A DNA stretch of 64,000 nt, from assembly GCF_000566685.1 (NCBI RefSeq), contig NZ_AZQN01000001.1:434001-498000 (forward strand), in the 5' to 3' direction. Positions 28,750-38,033 of this stretch are shown one piece after another (position 1 is the stretch's first letter; each line of letters begins with the position of its first letter). This DNA comes from Dyadobacter tibetensis Y620-1 (GTDB lineage: Bacteria; Bacteroidota; Bacteroidia; Cytophagales; Spirosomataceae). The translations under genes and the position numbers were made by a program. The notes beneath the pieces are model-generated. The model made no database searches. It was not told the DNA's origin and saw only the letters and a program-made list of their open reading frames with translations.

Positions 28750-30147
28750 ATGACTAAGAATCAAAGATATGAATCCGTTGAAATTACTGATTTTGCCGCT
28801 GAAGGAAAGTGTATTTACAAATCGGACGAAGGGGTAGTATTTGTAGAAGGGGATGTTGCCCCCGGCGATATTGTAGATCTGGAGGTGGTAAAAACCAAAA
28901 AAAAATTAAAGGAAGCCAAAGTCACCAAAATTCATAGTCGGTCAACCATGCGTCAGCAACCCTATTGCCAGCATTTTGGAGTTTGTGGGGGCTGTAAATG
29001 GCAGCATATAGGCTATGAGCATCAACTTAGTTTTAAAAGACAGCAGGTCCAGGATCATTTTCAAAGAATAGGACATATTAAGAATGTAGAGATTAATCCG
29101 ATTGTAGGATCTGAGGAAACGCGGTATTATCGGAATAAACTTGAGTTTACATTTTCCAACTGGCGGTGGGTTACCAAGGAACAGATTGACTCAGGGGAGC
29201 CATTTAATAGAAATGCCTTGGGATTTCATGTGCCCAAACGCTTTGACAAAATTTTTACTGTAGAACATTGTCATTTGCAGCCCGATCCTTCTAATGCTAT
29301 TCGCAACTCCCTTCATAATTTTGGACAGCGGGAAGGTATTATTTATTATGATGTACGGTTTAATAAGGGAGTACTCCGAAATATTGTTATTCGTACAGCT
29401 AATACGGGCGACGTCATGGTCATTGTGCAGTTCGGAGAGGATCATCCTGAACATATAGAAAAAGTGATGAAATTCTTGAATGAAAACCATCCCGAAATTT
29501 CTTCATTGCATTATATCATTAACTTGAAAGGAAACGATTCATATCAGGATCAGGAGGTCATTCATTATGCGGGTACAGAAAAGATTAGAGAGACTATGGA
29601 AGACCTTACTTTCTATGTAGGTCCTAAATCTTTTTATCAGACTAATTCGGATCAGGCCTATGAACTGTTTAAAATTACCAGAGAATATGCAGGTCTTACT
29701 GGCAATGAACTGGTCTATGATTTATATACAGGAACAGGAACTATAGCGAATTTTGTTGCCCGACAAGCCAAAAAGGTGATAGGCGTGGAATATGTGGAGG
29801 CTGCTGTGGCAGATGCTCGTATAAATTCAGAGATGAATGGAATTACGAACACAGAATTTTATGCAGGAGATATGCGTCATGTACTCAATGATGCATTTTT
29901 AAAGAAACATGGTCGTCCCGATGTAATCATAACGGATCCTCCGCGTGCAGGCATGGATGTGCCTGTGATAGAAACCATTTTGCGTGCTGCTCCCGATCGG
30001 GTGGTATATGTAAGTTGTAATTCAGCTACCCAAGCCAGAGATTTAGCCCTAATGTCAGAATACTATGAAGTAGTAAGGGTTCAGCCGGTGGATATGTTTC
30101 CCAACACACATCATGTAGAAAATATAGCCTTGTTAAAACGCAGGTAG
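28750..30147 (+). CDS. rlmD: 23S rRNA (uracil-5-)-methyltransferase RumA/RlmD family
   Basis: The 465-residue protein has an N-terminal TRAM domain (about 1-65), a [4Fe-4S]-type cysteine cluster (CQHFGVCGGCKWQH), and a C-terminal SAM-binding methyltransferase fold with LVYDLYTGTGTIANFVA and ITDPPRAGMD. The catalytic cysteine is in VVYVSCNSATQARDL. This fits the RlmD/RlmCD group that makes m5U in 23S rRNA; RlmC, RlmD and TrmA-like specificities are not separable by eye. It is followed by a strong bidirectional terminator. Confidence 0.92.
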   Translation: MTKNQRYESVEITDFAAEGKCIYKSDEGVVFVEGDVAPGDIVDLEVVKTKKKLKEAKVTKIHSRSTMRQQPYCQHFGVCGGCKWQHIGYEHQLSFKRQQVQDHFQRIGHIKNVEINPIVGSEETRYYRNKLEFTFSNWRWVTKEQIDSGEPFNRNALGFHVPKRFDKIFTVEHCHLQPDPSNAIRNSLHNFGQREGIIYYDVRFNKGVLRNIVIRTANTGDVMVIVQFGEDHPEHIEKVMKFLNENHPEISSLHYIINLKGNDSYQDQEVIHYAGTEKIRETMEDLTFYVGPKSFYQTNSDQAYELFKITREYAGLTGNELVYDLYTGTGTIANFVARQAKKVIGVEYVEAAVADARINSEMNGITNTEFYAGDMRHVLNDAFLKKHGRPDVIITDPPRAGMDVPVIETILRAAPDRVVYVSCNSATQARDLALMSEYYEVVRVQPVDMFPNTHHVENIALLKRR

Positions 30148-30153
30148 TATATC

Positions 30154-30207
30154 GTTAAAAAGAAACTAGAGCGGATGGTCGAAATATCCGCTCTAGTTTC
30201 TTTTAAC
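30154..30207. terminator. Bidirectional terminator between rlmD and dnaB
   Basis: A stem of about 22 bp (30154-30176 with 30186-30207) built on AGAAACTAGAGCGGAT and its complement, with one bulged A. A- and T-rich flanks let it act on both converging genes. Confidence 0.9.
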
Positions 30208-30224
30208 AGTAAATCCCATAGTGG

Positions 30225-31838
30225 TTAAAATGGTGGCTCTTCAGAGGGGCCTTTATAATCGAAACTACTCAGATCATTTGCCCGGCTCCGTAGGGTTCCC
30301 CCTGACGATACAGGTGCAGTATTGCTCTCGAAGGAAGCAATAGGATTGCCGGTAGAAGGTAGAGGCCTATCGGTGGCAAATGGGGCAGGGGCGAACTGAC
30401 TATCCAAATCCGTAAATTTGGTGTATTTGCCAATAAATCGTAGTTGAATTGTATCCAAGGAACCGGCCCTGTTTTTGGCGAGTATAACTTCTCCTATTCC
30501 AGCAACGGAATTTCCAGCTTCGTCTTCGGTAATGCCATAGTATTCGGGACGGTACAGGAAGATAACCATATCGGCATCTTGCTCAATAGACCCCGATTCC
30601 CTTAGGTCGGATAGCTGAGGACGTTTTTCTCCTCCTCGGGTTTCAACAGCACGGCTTAGCTGAGACAGGGCAATTACAGGAACATCAAGTTCCTTGGCTA
30701 GGTTTTTAAGAGATCTGGAAATCATCGCGATCTCCTGTTCCCGGTTGCCAGCCCCTTTACCACCCGTGTCACCAGTCATAAGCTGAAGGTAGTCAATTAC
30801 GATCATTTGAATATCGTGCTGAGCCTTAAGCCTTCTACATTTGGCTCGAAGCTCAAGTATGGACAAGGCCGGGGTATCATCGATGAATATAGGTGCATTG
30901 GTGAGGCGATGTATCCGGTGATGTAGCTGTTCCCATTCATGAGGAGCCAAACTTCCTTTTCTTATTTTTTCACTGTCAATTTCGGCTTCCGCCGATATGA
31001 GCCGGTTGACCAATTGCACGGAGGACATCTCCAGAGAAAATATGGCAACAGGCATGTTGAAGTCCACCGCGGCATTTCGCAACGAAGATACTACAAAGGC
31101 CGTCTTCCCCATACCCGGCCGCGCCGCCAGGATCATTAGTTCAGTCTTTTGCCAACCCGAGGTGAGTCTGTCCAGTGCGCTAAATCCTGAAGGAACGCCG
31201 GTTAGCCCATCCTTATTATTCTTTTTCTCATCTAGTTCCGCCAAGGCTTGCCGCATTAAGGCGCCCATGTCGGCATAATTCTTTTTGATATTCATTTCAG
31301 AAATCTGGAATAACGCCTGCTCGGTTTTATCCAGGAGGTTAAAGACGTCAGTAGTGTCTTCAAAGGCTTCTTTCTGTATTTCTGAACTGATTTTTATTAG
31401 TTCTCTTTTTATAGAGGCTTGCGAGATAATCCGTGCATGAAACTCGATATTTGCTGCCGAATTAACCCTCGAAGTGAGCTCCATAATATAGGCAGCTCCT
31501 CCCACCATTTCAAGCTCAGCCGTGCTACGTAGTTTGGCCGTTACAGTCAGCATATCGATAGGCTCCGAATCGGCGAAGAGGGTAATAATAGCCTTGTAAA
31601 TACGCTGATGGGATTCCTTATAAAAGCTCTCTGGTCTGAGAATATCTGCTACGGCGGTAAGCGCATCCTTCTCAATCATTAACGCTCCCAGAACTGCCTC
31701 TTCCAGGTCAGGTGCTTGAGGAGGTAACTTACTGAAGGACTGGTCGATGCCCGCAGGACGACCGGCTACAGTTCTGCGGGCCGAGGACGGTCGGCCAGCT
31801 GTTTTATTAAAATTGGTGTTCGAGTTTTGCTTATCCAT
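30225..31838 (-). CDS. dnaB: Replicative DNA helicase DnaB
   Basis: From ATG 31838 (MDKQNSNTN) the product is 537 residues; a further ATG at 31859 would add seven. The N-terminal DnaB domain (LPPQAPDLEEAVLGALMIEK) is followed by the RecA-like domain with Walker A ARPGMGKTAFV, Walker B MIVIDYLQLM, and the DLRESGSIEQDADMVIFLYR motif. It unwinds DNA at the fork and recruits primase. No intein is inserted. The tail after about 490 is low in complexity, as in other Bacteroidota. Transcribed alone and ended by the shared terminator. Confidence 0.96.
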   Translation of the reverse strand: MDKQNSNTNFNKTAGRPSSARRTVAGRPAGIDQSFSKLPPQAPDLEEAVLGALMIEKDALTAVADILRPESFYKESHQRIYKAIITLFADSEPIDMLTVTAKLRSTAELEMVGGAAYIMELTSRVNSAANIEFHARIISQASIKRELIKISSEIQKEAFEDTTDVFNLLDKTEQALFQISEMNIKKNYADMGALMRQALAELDEKKNNKDGLTGVPSGFSALDRLTSGWQKTELMILAARPGMGKTAFVVSSLRNAAVDFNMPVAIFSLEMSSVQLVNRLISAEAEIDSEKIRKGSLAPHEWEQLHHRIHRLTNAPIFIDDTPALSILELRAKCRRLKAQHDIQMIVIDYLQLMTGDTGGKGAGNREQEIAMISRSLKNLAKELDVPVIALSQLSRAVETRGGEKRPQLSDLRESGSIEQDADMVIFLYRPEYYGITEDEAGNSVAGIGEVILAKNRAGSLDTIQLRFIGKYTKFTDLDSQFAPAPFATDRPLPSTGNPIASFESNTAPVSSGGTLRSRANDLSSFDYKGPSEEPPF

Positions 31839-32073
31839 GGTTACTGCAAAATTAGTCATTGGACAGCACTATGAAAAGTATCTAGTCCCTTGAAGGCAAA
31901 TCTTTATTTGATATGGACCTTCCCATCCTGTAAATGAAATAGTTGACTTCTACATTTTCTATTACTCCATTAGGGGATGACAAGATTTTCTAGATAAATG
32001 GCATGTTTTTTACCAATTGTTGGTTATTATTACTAAAAAATAAAATATCTCGTAACACTAAATAAAAGATCGC

Positions 32074-33024
32074 TTGCTCGAAAAAATTATTACGCTTGAA
32101 GACGTATCAATGGTCGATTTCCTGGGCATCCACAACTCGAACATTAAAGAGGTAGCAGCTGCCTTTCCTAAAAGCAAGATTATATCTCGTGGAAATGAAA
32201 TAAAAATTCAAGGGACTGCTCCGGAGATTATGAAAATTTCTGAATTACTCGATTCTTTAATGCTTCATTATCAGAAATATGGCAAAATAACCAATGATCA
32301 AGTTAAAGGACTTCTGAATGTTCAGGACAGACCTCATGTAAAGTCGGCGGATGAGGATGATGATGAGGTCATACTTTATGGAAATAAAGGATTGACGATT
32401 AAAGCCAAAACGGATAATCAGAAAAAGCTGGTTGAAGCGGCGGGTAAATTTGACCTCGTTTTTGCGGTTGGCCCTGCCGGAACGGGTAAGACCTACACGG
32501 CTGTAGCCTTAGCGGTGAAAGCATTAAAAAATAAGGAAGTTAGAAAGATAATTATTACTCGACCGGCTGTAGAAGCGGGAGAAAATTTGGGTTTTTTACC
32601 AGGCGATCTGAAAGAAAAAATAGATCCCTATTTAAGGCCTATTTACGATGCGCTAGACGATATGGTCGCTCCGGAAAAGCTGAAACTTTTCTTGGAAAGT
32701 CGAGTAATTGAAATAGCGCCTTTAGCTTATATGAGAGGACGTACACTGAATAATGCCTTTATTATCCTTGACGAAGCTCAGAACACTACACCCATGCAAA
32801 TGAAGATGTTTCTGACCAGGATGGGGCCAAGTAGTAAGGCCATGATAACGGGAGATATGTCTCAGATTGATCTTCCTAAAAACCTTAAATCGGGATTGGT
32901 CGACTCCATGAAGATGTTAAAAGGGATAAAGGGTATCAGTTTTGTAGAACTTGATGGTACGGATGTGGTACGCCATCGCCTGGTAAAAGATATTCTTGCG
33001 GCCTATGATAAGTTCGAAAAATAG
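32074..33024 (+). CDS. phoH: PhoH family ATPase
   Basis: The 316-residue protein has an N-terminal KH-like region (to about 100) and a PhoH ATPase domain with Walker A FAVGPAGTGKTYTAVAL, then ITRPAVEAGENLGFLPGDL, AYMRGRTLNNAFIILDEAQN (Walker B) and MITGDMSQIDLP. Members are linked to RNA metabolism and ribosome maturation with YbeY. The start is TTG: family members begin with an EKIITLEDVS-like strand, which is lost if the next ATG (12 codons on) is used. Its end overlaps the next gene by 20 bases, indicating an operon with the M43 protease and comEC. Confidence 0.92.
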   Translation: MLEKIITLEDVSMVDFLGIHNSNIKEVAAAFPKSKIISRGNEIKIQGTAPEIMKISELLDSLMLHYQKYGKITNDQVKGLLNVQDRPHVKSADEDDDEVILYGNKGLTIKAKTDNQKKLVEAAGKFDLVFAVGPAGTGKTYTAVALAVKALKNKEVRKIIITRPAVEAGENLGFLPGDLKEKIDPYLRPIYDALDDMVAPEKLKLFLESRVIEIAPLAYMRGRTLNNAFIILDEAQNTTPMQMKMFLTRMGPSSKAMITGDMSQIDLPKNLKSGLVDSMKMLKGIKGISFVELDGTDVVRHRLVKDILAAYDKFEK

Positions 33025-34297
33025 GTTTTCTGTCATATTCTTTATGGCCTCGGTCTATATAGCCGGGGCCTATGCTCAGCCCATGCAGGAATTGCTGAAT
33101 CGATGTGCAACGTCGGATCGGGATTCTATTAAATTTCAACAAAACCCCGCACTTCTGCAAAATCGGCAGGAGGGAGAAAAGTTGATCAGTAGTTACCTAG
33201 ATATGTCTTCCAGGGCCTCTCTACGGACCGGGGCCATTTCAGAAGTAATTATACCCGTAGTGGTGCATGTTGTACATCAGTCCACAAATATAAATGCTAC
33301 ATCACGGGCGGAGGAGACGAATATATCAGAGGCTCAGATCCAGAGTCAGATCGATATTCTCAATGAAGATTATGGTAATCGTTCGGGCATTACCACATTT
33401 TATTCCGGGACGCACGGGGTCGATACTAAAATCCGATTTAAGCTTGTTAACATCGTAAGAATTTATTCTGCCGTAAAAGAATTTGACCCTATCTCAGACG
33501 CAGCCAAATTAGCCGCAATTGCACCTCCCAGATCTACCGAACGGTTCTTAAATATATGGGTATGTAAACTGAGTGGGAACTACCTAGGATCGGCTCAGTT
33601 TCCTGTAGTAACCAAAATTACCCAGGGTACTTTAGGATTGGAACAGCCCAGTGCAGAAGATAGTCCCGATACAGATGGGGTTATGATAGACTACAGATAC
33701 TTTGGACGCAATGCAAGACCCATTACCAGTGCCTTATACAATCTGGGACGAACTACCACCCATGAGGTTGGGCATTGGTTGGGACTTATACATATTTGGG
33801 GAGATAGTGTCTGCGGAGATGATTATTGTGATGATACGCCTGCTGCTTCCGGTTCCAATCAGGTTACTGACCTAAACTGCTTACCAGTGTATTCCACTTG
33901 TTCCGGTATAAGAACCAGAAATATGACTGATAACTATATGGATTATTCTCCCGATGTTTGTATGGGACTATTTACAAATGATCAGACGGAACGAATTCAT
34001 GCTGTCTTAAATCTGAGTCCCAGAAGGGCGCGATTAGTAGCAAATTCTCGCAGGTCAGAAAATAGACTAACCGTAGATATCTTGTCCAGTCCTATTTCTG
34101 ATCTGTTAAGAACGGATATTTATAGTCCGGACTATGCCGACTACACCATGGATATTTTTAATAGCAGCGGAACATTAATAAAAAAAAATATCAAGAATCA
34201 GTCTAATATTGATATGTCCAATGTCGCGGCTGGAATTTATATTCTTCGCGTTCAAACCGAGGTAGAAACTGTAACAAAACGCTTCCTTATACTTTAA
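33005..34297 (+). CDS. Secreted M43-family (pappalysin-type) zinc metalloprotease with T9SS sorting domain
   Basis: From ATG 33005 the product is 430 residues with a signal peptide (FFMASVYIAGAYAQ). The M43 domain carries the zinc motif HEVGHWLGLIH (from residue 253) followed by the met-turn region NYMDYSPDVCM. The last ~75 residues, ending VAAGIYILRVQTEVETVTKRF, are a T9SS type A sorting domain. It should be exported to the surface and cleave protein or peptide substrates. A longer frame from TTG 32996 is less likely. It overlaps the phoH 3' end by 20 bases and ends 7 bases before comEC. Confidence 0.88.
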   Translation: MISSKNRFSVIFFMASVYIAGAYAQPMQELLNRCATSDRDSIKFQQNPALLQNRQEGEKLISSYLDMSSRASLRTGAISEVIIPVVVHVVHQSTNINATSRAEETNISEAQIQSQIDILNEDYGNRSGITTFYSGTHGVDTKIRFKLVNIVRIYSAVKEFDPISDAAKLAAIAPPRSTERFLNIWVCKLSGNYLGSAQFPVVTKITQGTLGLEQPSAEDSPDTDGVMIDYRYFGRNARPITSALYNLGRTTTHEVGHWLGLIHIWGDSVCGDDYCDDTPAASGSNQVTDLNCLPVYSTCSGIRTRNMTDNYMDYSPDVCMGLFTNDQTERIHAVLNLSPRRARLVANSRRSENRLTVDILSSPISDLLRTDIYSPDYADYTMDIFNSSGTLIKKNIKNQSNIDMSNVAAGIYILRVQTEVETVTKRFLIL

Positions 34298-34304
34298 GCG
34301 TCTT

Positions 34305-36353
34305 ATGATATCGCGGGCACCTTTTGTGGGGTTTGTCCTTAGCTATAGTTTGGGACTCTTGGCCGCCGAGTGGCTGCCTGCTAGTCTGCAGTCTCAATTT
34401 TATAATATATTAGCTATATTATTATGCTTTATTCTGGCGATAGCTGCCTACAGCTATCGCTTTTTGGTTTCTACCGGCTTATGTCTGTTGCTGTCAATTT
34501 TATTCCTGGGCTTACTTATTATGCAACGGGATAATTGGAACTACTATCGGGCAATAACAGATCCTCATTTTCTACAGGTAAAGTCTTATGTGGCGCTTAT
34601 AGAGGGGCTTCCTCAGAAGCGCTCGAATAGCCTTCATCTACCGGCCCGAATCGTTCGAGTTAACAGTGGAGGCCACTGGCATAAAGTTAATGTGCGGCTG
34701 TTGCTTATGATCCCTCCCAGCGTAGAGAACATTCCTTCACCCGGAATGCATCTGATGGTAATAGGGGAGCCTCAAATTCCACCTGCGCCACTCAATCCTT
34801 ACCAATTTGATTATCGTAGATTTTTAAGGGATAAAAGTATTTTTAGGACCGATTTTATACAAGAGGAAGATTATAAAATACTTCCTACGACCGGTGTCTG
34901 GTTACCACTCAGAGCTGCATTGTCGGTTTCGGAGGCTGCTGATGCCATATTCCGAAAGGCAATAGCGGATGACAAGGGCTATGCGTTGGTCAAGGCTATG
35001 CTTCTGGGCCGAAGGGATGATTTGCGAGGTGGGCAGGTCGATGACTTTGCGGTTTCTGGTGCGGTACATATACTCTCAGTTTCAGGTCTGCATGTAGGAA
35101 TTTTATATCTGGTGTTTGCGGCATTATTGGGTTGGTTAAAAAAATGGAGGTGGGGAAAGCTTGTTTATTTAACGATTATGTTACTCATTCTGGCTTTTTA
35201 TGCATTGCTCACCGGATTGCCTGACTCAGTGGTCAGAGCCACTATTATGTTTTCCGTTATTTTATTGGCCCAGACCTATCAACGTCAGTCGGTTTCAATC
35301 AATACCCTCGCCATTTCAGCCCTTATCATCCTGATATTAGAGCCTCGCGCCATTTATCATGTCGGGTTTCAACTTTCCTATGCGGCTATGACGGGCATAT
35401 TCTTGCTATATAAAAGCATTAAATACCTCTGGTCTCCAAAAGCAAGATTTACCAGATTTCTATGGGAAGTTACTTGTCTATCGCTGTCGGCCCAGTTAGC
35501 TACTTTTCCATTAGCGGTTTATTACTTTCATCAATTCCCTGTTTATTTCTGGCTGGTGAATCCGTTGATTCTGATATTGGCCGAATTCCTGATTCAGAGT
35601 GCTTTGGCACTCCTTATTTTTCAGTCTATGGGCCTCGAGTGGTTAGCGAATGTGTCTGCATTCTGGTTACAATGGTCGGCTTATCTGAGCAATTTGGCTG
35701 TGACTATACCACGTCTTCTTCCTGGTCATTTATTAAGAGATCTTTATTTGGATATTATAGAAGTGTCCTTGGCTTATTTGTCACTGATATTTGTATGGGT
35801 GGCGCTTCGATCGGCCCAGCTTAAATTCTTATATTTTAGTCTTTTCTCTTTGTTGGGCTGGGCTCTTTATTCAGGGGCTATTTCCACTACTCGATATTTT
35901 TCTAAATCCGCCATCATTTTCTCTATACCTCATGCGAATGTGATCGCCTGGAAATATGGAAGAGAGCTTAGATTGAGCGTAGTTGAGGATGAGAAATTTA
36001 GAAAGGGGGCTTATTTGCCAATTGTTAAAACCTATGCTATTGCCTCAGGTGCTACCCGTCTCGTTATCATAGACGATACCTTGTCCAGACCAGAGCTAAG
36101 GAGGTTGAAAAATGGGTTGATTCTGGACTGTAACGGAGTCATACTCTACCATGGACCTATGGTATCAGATTGGAATGGAGTTAATAAGGCTTATATCACC
36201 GGCCCTCTGCCTGTTACCATGCCAGATTTGTCGCAGGAATCAACCCAGTTTATTCTTGGTGGGCTCCTGTCGCCCTATAAACAGCAGAGAATCATTCTTG
36301 AATCCAGGCCATCGCACTACTATAGCCTTAGTTCAGGTTCGCTTTACTTTTGA
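34305..36353 (+). CDS. comEC: ComEC/Rec2 family DNA-uptake channel protein
   Basis: The 682-residue polytopic membrane protein has an N-terminal DUF4131-type part (about 1-200) and a Competence domain with the signature AVHILSVSGLHVGILYLVF and later TGLPDSVVRATIMFSVILLA and FQLSYAAMTGIFLLY. It should form the inner-membrane channel for single-stranded DNA uptake. The C-terminal ~160 residues lie outside the membrane but show no HxHxDH metallo-beta-lactamase motif, so the nuclease-like domain of longer ComEC proteins is absent. It is the third gene of the phoH unit; its last 10 bases overlap the converging DUF922 gene. Confidence 0.9.
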   Translation: MISRAPFVGFVLSYSLGLLAAEWLPASLQSQFYNILAILLCFILAIAAYSYRFLVSTGLCLLLSILFLGLLIMQRDNWNYYRAITDPHFLQVKSYVALIEGLPQKRSNSLHLPARIVRVNSGGHWHKVNVRLLLMIPPSVENIPSPGMHLMVIGEPQIPPAPLNPYQFDYRRFLRDKSIFRTDFIQEEDYKILPTTGVWLPLRAALSVSEAADAIFRKAIADDKGYALVKAMLLGRRDDLRGGQVDDFAVSGAVHILSVSGLHVGILYLVFAALLGWLKKWRWGKLVYLTIMLLILAFYALLTGLPDSVVRATIMFSVILLAQTYQRQSVSINTLAISALIILILEPRAIYHVGFQLSYAAMTGIFLLYKSIKYLWSPKARFTRFLWEVTCLSLSAQLATFPLAVYYFHQFPVYFWLVNPLILILAEFLIQSALALLIFQSMGLEWLANVSAFWLQWSAYLSNLAVTIPRLLPGHLLRDLYLDIIEVSLAYLSLIFVWVALRSAQLKFLYFSLFSLLGWALYSGAISTTRYFSKSAIIFSIPHANVIAWKYGRELRLSVVEDEKFRKGAYLPIVKTYAIASGATRLVIIDDTLSRPELRRLKNGLILDCNGVILYHGPMVSDWNGVNKAYITGPLPVTMPDLSQESTQFILGGLLSPYKQQRIILESRPSHYYSLSSGSLYF

Positions 36354-37453
36354 AAATATAACTTCTTGATTTGATTACTGATATTCCTATCCCAGCTCTC
36401 CTGTAAGGCGGCGTTGGTGCCATGACCCGTAGCATTATCATAGGCTTTCTGGTCTGTATTCATCTGACGGAATGCCTCCAGATATTGATACTGAATTTCA
36501 CTATCATGATCCTCTACGGTCAATTCAGCCTCGAGCAACCTTTTTTTAAAACCTTCTGCGGCCAGTCTGGTAAGGTCAAAATGTAATTGTTCATGACGCA
36601 GCGTCCCGGCTTCCCGAGCATTCATCTTGGCCCAGGAATTGGATTTTACCATAAATACCTTTAACCCGATCTCTACTACTAACTGGTCTCCCTCTGGATA
36701 TGAATGGCCCTCATAGGCGAAACTAGTAAATACAGCTGCTGCATAGCGGCTGCCTGGACGGGCATAATTTCCCTTGAAATCGGTCCATTTCAGAGGTCTG
36801 AGTGGGGAATAAAAAACGGTATCTTTTTCATCTGACCCACCCATATCTTTAAACCGAAGTACTATTTTTCGTGAAAGTGAAGGATTTCTTCCTGCATTCA
36901 AAGTCATCCATTTTTCAAAATGAGCAATAGACTGATCCAAAAGTGAGGGGAGTATCTGGGAATGAATATCCTTTGATTCTGGTCTGGTAAAATTCGCCTT
37001 GGATTCGTAGCTGGTAAGTTCCACAGGTTGCATATCCCGGTACCAGCGGAAATTTACTTTGATTCGTGCTTCGCCTATTACCTTATTGGGTGCTACCCTT
37101 TTCTCCTGAATCTGAAAGTGCTCAATAGCTATATACAGGGGGATTTGTCCTTCCTTTATTTCAGGGGCAAGTCTTTGATAATAAGCTAATAATGCGTCTT
37201 CAACTGATTTATTAAGAAGCAACTCTGTTACTTTTCCAAAATGTATTACTTGTCCGACTCTCTTACCTGGAAGATTTCGTTGATCTACCGTATTGACCAC
37301 AAAAAAATTAAGATCTTTTGATGTCTTCGGTGGACTTGGCAGTGAATATGTGAGAGACTCAGGCTGGCATCGAGCAGCCTCCGATTTCATTATATAAACG
37401 AAAATGAAGATAAATTTGACCCAAAAGGGTACCTTATATTGAATGCCACCCAT
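36344..37453 (-). CDS. DUF922 domain-containing protein
   Basis: The C-terminal half has the DUF922 pattern: PLRPLKWTDFKGNYARPGSRYAAAV and then the metalloprotease-like LRHEQLHFDLTRLAAEGF. The HExxH-type motif (HEQLH) suggests a zinc site, but activity in the family is not established. An N-terminal hydrophobic segment (VPFWVKFIFIFVYI) looks like a signal sequence. The longest frame starts at 37489, only six bases from the divergent dCMP deaminase. The ATG at 37453 (MGGIQYK) places the signal sequence near the N-terminus and is preferred. The 3' end overlaps comEC by 10 bases. Confidence 0.75.
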   Translation of the reverse strand: MGGIQYKVPFWVKFIFIFVYIMKSEAARCQPESLTYSLPSPPKTSKDLNFFVVNTVDQRNLPGKRVGQVIHFGKVTELLLNKSVEDALLAYYQRLAPEIKEGQIPLYIAIEHFQIQEKRVAPNKVIGEARIKVNFRWYRDMQPVELTSYESKANFTRPESKDIHSQILPSLLDQSIAHFEKWMTLNAGRNPSLSRKIVLRFKDMGGSDEKDTVFYSPLRPLKWTDFKGNYARPGSRYAAAVFTSFAYEGHSYPEGDQLVVEIGLKVFMVKSNSWAKMNAREAGTLRHEQLHFDLTRLAAEGFKKRLLEAELTVEDHDSEIQYQYLEAFRQMNTDQKAYDNATGHGTNAALQESWDRNISNQIKKLYFQK

Positions 37454-37494
37454 GCTTTCCTTAATTTCGTATTTTATTTCCGCAACCAACGATA

Positions 37495-37980
37495 ATGACT
37501 TTACAGCCTACCGCAAGCCGTCCCGATTTTGATGATATCTTTATGGACCTTGCACAAAACCTTGCCTTACGTTCACATTGCATAAAAGCGCAGGTCGGTG
37601 CCGTCTTAACGAAAGACACCCGCATTATTTCAATAGGCTATAATGGCCCCCCAGCAGGTACACATAATTGTGACGAAGAGTTCCCGGAAGTGGGCTGCCC
37701 GCGAGATGCTAAAGGAAGCTGTTCGCTTGCCTTACATGCCGAACAGAATGCCATCCTTTTTGCAGTAAAAAATGGATCAAATATCGAAGGGTCAACACTT
37801 TTTGTAACCTTAGCGCCCTGTATTGCATGTGCCCGGGTGATCTATACCATGAAGATAAAAAAGGTGATATTTCTTCATTCTTATGCCGCTTATAAGGGCA
37901 TAGCCATAGAGGAAGGAGTGGAATTCCTCAAGCGATTTGGAGTTGAAGTAGCTCAGTATGAGGCTCCCGCTGTAGGGTAG
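37495..37980 (+). CDS. dCMP deaminase family protein (ComEB-like)
   Basis: The 161-residue enzyme has the zinc-binding cytidine/deoxycytidylate deaminase motifs: HAEQNAI (His81, catalytic Glu83) and PCIAC (Cys109, Cys112). The extra motif GYNGPPAGTHNCDE and a CPRDAKGSC segment are typical of dCMP deaminases. It converts dCMP to dUMP to supply thymidylate synthesis. Homologues are sometimes called ComEB from their place in Bacillus competence operons; here comEC is nearby but on another transcript. A stem-loop follows the stop. Confidence 0.9.
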   Translation: MTLQPTASRPDFDDIFMDLAQNLALRSHCIKAQVGAVLTKDTRIISIGYNGPPAGTHNCDEEFPEVGCPRDAKGSCSLALHAEQNAILFAVKNGSNIEGSTLFVTLAPCIACARVIYTMKIKKVIFLHSYAAYKGIAIEEGVEFLKRFGVEVAQYEAPAVG

Positions 37981-37994
37981 GGGGACTGGGAGAG

Positions 37995-38024
37995 GAGGCC
38001 GATTTCCAAAACGAAATCGGTCTC
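37995..38024. terminator. Stem-loop between dCMP deaminase and the FKBP gene
   Basis: A 12-bp stem with one G-U pair (37995-38006 with 38013-38024, loop CAAAAC) sits midway between converging genes. There is no T-run on either side, so it may instead act as an mRNA end stabiliser. Confidence 0.45.
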
Positions 38025-38033
38025 CCCGACTAC

